A stretch of 8,332 nt of DNA from assembly GCA_945787625.1 (NCBI GenBank), contig CALZJL010000044.1, positions 1 through 8,332 on the forward strand. Direction: 5' to 3'. The DNA is from an uncultured Prevotellaceae bacterium. Lineage in GTDB: Bacteria > Bacteroidota > Bacteroidia > Bacteroidales > Bacteroidaceae. Under the pieces are notes generated by a model, which was not told where the DNA came from, did no database searches, and was given only the letters and a program-made list of their open reading frames with translations. Made by a program: the position numbers and the translations under genes. Shown here piece after piece: positions 6,396-8,332 of this stretch; position 1 is the stretch's first letter; each line of letters opens with the position of its first letter.

Positions 6396-8180
6396 TTACT
6401 TACCCTGCATCTTAGCCTTCAACTCAGCCAAAGCATCGAGGTCACCAAGAGTAGTGCTTGCAGCCTGGTTCTGAATAGCAGGAGTCTCCTCCTTCTTAGA
6501 AGACTTGCGTGGAGCAGCAGCCTTCTTCTCGGCACGAGCCTCAGCACGCTGAGCGTCCTCAAAGATACGGCTATGGCTCAAGATGATACGCTTGCTCTCC
6601 TTGTTGAACTCAATCACCTTAAACTGGAGCTTCTCATTGAGCTTAGCCTGAGAGCCATCCTCCTTCACAAGGTGCTTAGGAGTAGCAAAGCCCTCCACAC
6701 CATACTCAAGCTGGATTACAGCACCCTTGTCGAGCAACTCGATGATAGTACCCTCGTGGATAGAATCCTGAGTGAAGATAGTCTCAAACACGTCCCAAGG
6801 ATTCTCCTCAAGCTGCTTGTGACCGAGAGAGAGACGACGGTTGTTCTTGTCGATGTCGAGCACACAAACATCAATCTGCTCGCCCACCTTAGTGAACTCA
6901 GATGGGTGCTTAACCTTCTTCGTCCAAGAAAGGTCGCTGATATGGATAAGACCATCAACACCCTCCTCAATCTCAACGAATACACCGAAGTTAGTGAAGT
7001 TGCGCACCTTAGCCACATGCTTGCTGCCAACAGGATACTTCTCCTCGATATTCTCCCAAGGATCGTCCTTCAGCTGCTTGATGCCGAGCGACATCTTGCG
7101 CTCCTCACGGTCGAGAGTCAAGATGACAGCCTCAACCTCGTCGCCAACCTTCATGAAGTCCTGAGCACTACGCAAGTGCTGGCTCCAAGACATCTCAGAA
7201 ACGTGGATAAGACCCTCTACGCCAGGAGCAATCTCAACGAATGCACCATAGTCAGCCATAACCACGACCTTACCCTTCACACGATCACCAACCTTCAGGT
7301 CAGGATCAAGAGCGTCCCAAGGATGAGGAGTCAGCTGCTTCAGACCGAGAGCGATACGCTTCTTCTCCGGGTCGAAATCCATGATAACGACATTGATCTT
7401 CTGATCGAGCTCAACAACCTCACGAGGGTTGCTAACGCGACCCCAGCTGAGATCCGTGATATGAATGAGACCGTCTACGCCACCAAGGTCAACGAACACA
7501 CCATATGAGGTAATGTTCTTGACAGTACCCTCAAGCACCTGACCCTTCTCAAGCTTAGAAACAATCTCCTGCTTCTGCTGCTCAAGCTCAGCCTCGATAA
7601 GAGCCTTGTGAGAAACCACAACGTTCTTATACTCCTGGTTGATCTTGACAACCTTGAACTCCATAGTCTTACCTACGAAGATATCATAGTCACGGATAGG
7701 CTTAACGTCAATCTGGCTGCCAGGCAAGAAAGCCTCGATGCCAAACACGTCAACAATCATACCACCCTTTGTGCGGCACTTAACGTAACCCTTGATAATC
7801 TCCTCGTTCTCGAGAGCCTCGTTGACACGATCCCAAGAGCGGCTTGCACGAGCCTTCTTGTGAGAGAGCACCAACTGACCCTTCTTATCCTCCTGATTCT
7901 CGATATACACCTCAACAGTGTCACCAACCTTCAGGTCAGGATTGTAACGGAACTCACTTGAAGGAATGATACCATCGCTCTTGAAGCCGATGTTAACCAC
8001 CACCTCACGCTTGTTCATTGCAATTACAGTGCCGTCAACCACATCATGGTCGCCGACCTTGTTCATACTGCCGGCATACGCCTGCTCCTGAGCCTCGCGG
8101 CTCACCTCGCTGACACCACCGTTCTCAAAAGCTTCCCAGTCGAAGCCTTCAACGGGAGCAACATTCTTGTAATCTGCCAT
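6396..8180 (-). CDS. rpsA: 30S ribosomal protein S1
   Basis: A 594-residue RNA-binding protein of the small ribosomal subunit that captures mRNA for initiation. Six S1 (OB-fold) domains can be read at about 43-109, 126-193, 211-282, 296-370, 383-456 and 471-538. Domains 3-5 are the most alike, each with a YGVFV/YGAFV/FGVFV strand, a GVDGLIH or GVEGLIH turn, a (D/E)LSW or EMSW motif and a closing (R/K)xxLGxKQL. Domains 1 and 2 are more divergent, as expected for the ribosome-binding half. A Lys/Ala-rich linker (about 541-570) leads to the conserved Bacteroidota ending LGDLDALAELKAKMQGK. Codon choice appears biased, as in highly expressed genes, compared with its neighbours. The ATG at 8180 follows an A-rich leader ending in AAAAGGTATATCTGT; AAGG is a weak Shine-Dalgarno candidate. 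Confidence 0.97.
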   Translation of the reverse strand: MADYKNVAPVEGFDWEAFENGGVSEVSREAQEQAYAGSMNKVGDHDVVDGTVIAMNKREVVVNIGFKSDGIIPSSEFRYNPDLKVGDTVEVYIENQEDKKGQLVLSHKKARASRSWDRVNEALENEEIIKGYVKCRTKGGMIVDVFGIEAFLPGSQIDVKPIRDYDIFVGKTMEFKVVKINQEYKNVVVSHKALIEAELEQQKQEIVSKLEKGQVLEGTVKNITSYGVFVDLGGVDGLIHITDLSWGRVSNPREVVELDQKINVVIMDFDPEKKRIALGLKQLTPHPWDALDPDLKVGDRVKGKVVVMADYGAFVEIAPGVEGLIHVSEMSWSQHLRSAQDFMKVGDEVEAVILTLDREERKMSLGIKQLKDDPWENIEEKYPVGSKHVAKVRNFTNFGVFVEIEEGVDGLIHISDLSWTKKVKHPSEFTKVGEQIDVCVLDIDKNNRRLSLGHKQLEENPWDVFETIFTQDSIHEGTIIELLDKGAVIQLEYGVEGFATPKHLVKEDGSQAKLNEKLQFKVIEFNKESKRIILSHSRIFEDAQRAEARAEKKAAAPRKSSKKEETPAIQNQAASTTLGDLDALAELKAKMQGK

Positions 8181-8310
8181 ACAGATATACCTTTTCTTTT
8201 TTTGTTTTTGGTCAATTCCTGTACAGGCTCCAAAGGCCTCTACACGGGAAAATAACCGTTAGTTAGACATAAATTTATTATCACAAAACTCTGCGCCATG
8301 ACGCAAAAGC
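8181..8310 (-). promoter_or_regulatory. 5' leader of rpsA
   Basis: About 130 bases separate the rpsA start from the promoter core, much longer than the roughly 20-base leaders inferred for the other two promoters here. The leader contains a small hairpin near its 5' end (TTTTGCG with CGCAGAG around TCATGG, two G-U pairs), the palindrome CCTGTACAGG (8218-8227), a possible 19-codon reading frame (8299-8240) and an A-rich tract (8192-8209) before the start. S1 is autoregulated through its leader in other bacteria; no known leader motif is recognised here. Confidence 0.4.
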
Positions 8311-8314
8311 GGTG

Positions 8315-8322
8315 CAAAGGTA
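8315..8322 (-). promoter_or_regulatory. Bacteroidota-type -7 promoter element of rpsA
   Basis: On the minus strand TACCTTTG matches TAnnTTTG exactly and is followed by CACCGC, so the start point would be near 8308-8310. The matching upstream TTTG element would fall around 8342, outside the window, and cannot be checked. The T-rich stretch at 8332-8325 lies in the expected spacer. Confidence 0.6.
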
Positions 8323-8332
8323 CGAAAAAAAA

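Noticed and set aside
6573..7508. Plus-strand open frame of 311 codons opposite rpsA
   Set aside because: It is the mirror of the strongly biased rpsA codons, with a Leu/Thr/Val/Asp-rich product without domains, promoter or ribosome binding site.
1..8332. Mobile element, phage, CRISPR or defence genes
   Set aside because: No transposase, integrase, terminal inverted repeats, regularly spaced repeats or defence domains are seen. All genes are co-directional chromosomal types.

Overview
The window reads as chromosomal DNA of a member of the order Bacteroidales (phylum Bacteroidota). The evidence is the family signatures of the proteins (a six-domain ribosomal protein S1 ending in a LGDLDALAELKAKM-type tail, a Bacteroidota-type small membrane protein with an NPFKVPEGYFD motif, and a type IX-secretion-like C-terminal domain) together with three promoter cores of the Bacteroidota form TAnnTTTG. 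The family or genus cannot be resolved by reading alone. All seven genes lie on the minus strand, so transcription runs from high to low coordinates. There is no tRNA, rRNA, CRISPR array, insertion sequence or other sign of a mobile element, and no gene-free stretch longer than about 150 bases.

In transcription order: (1) rpsA (8180-6396), ribosomal protein S1, with a promoter core at the very edge of the window (8322-8315) and a leader of about 130 bases. (2) rnz (6316-5402), RNase Z, separated from rpsA by a perfect 12-bp hairpin without a U-tract. (3) A candidate five-gene envelope operon with a promoter just after rnz (5392-5362) and an intrinsic terminator at 2021-1981: a 98-residue exported protein that is little more than a signal peptide and a sorting-type C-terminal domain; a lipoprotein L,D-transpeptidase of the YcbB/LdtD type; an ECF sigma factor; a small single-pass membrane protein, likely the anti-sigma factor; and an exported Spy/CpxP-like protein with an unusual Cys/Lys-rich tail. 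(4) An ABC-F translation factor (1913-6) with its own promoter core (1946-1939), whose stop codon lies at the left edge.

The most interesting part is the envelope operon. The sigma factor, short single-pass membrane protein and periplasmic Spy-like protein have the same parts list as the CnrYXH-type metal-sensing systems of Proteobacteria. They follow a peptidoglycan cross-linking enzyme with only 13 bases between the stop and the next start. I infer an envelope stress or metal/redox sensing module that controls or accompanies cell-wall remodelling. That is inference from gene content and motifs, not a demonstrated function. The rpsA, rnz and ABC-F genes are ordinary housekeeping genes of RNA processing and translation.
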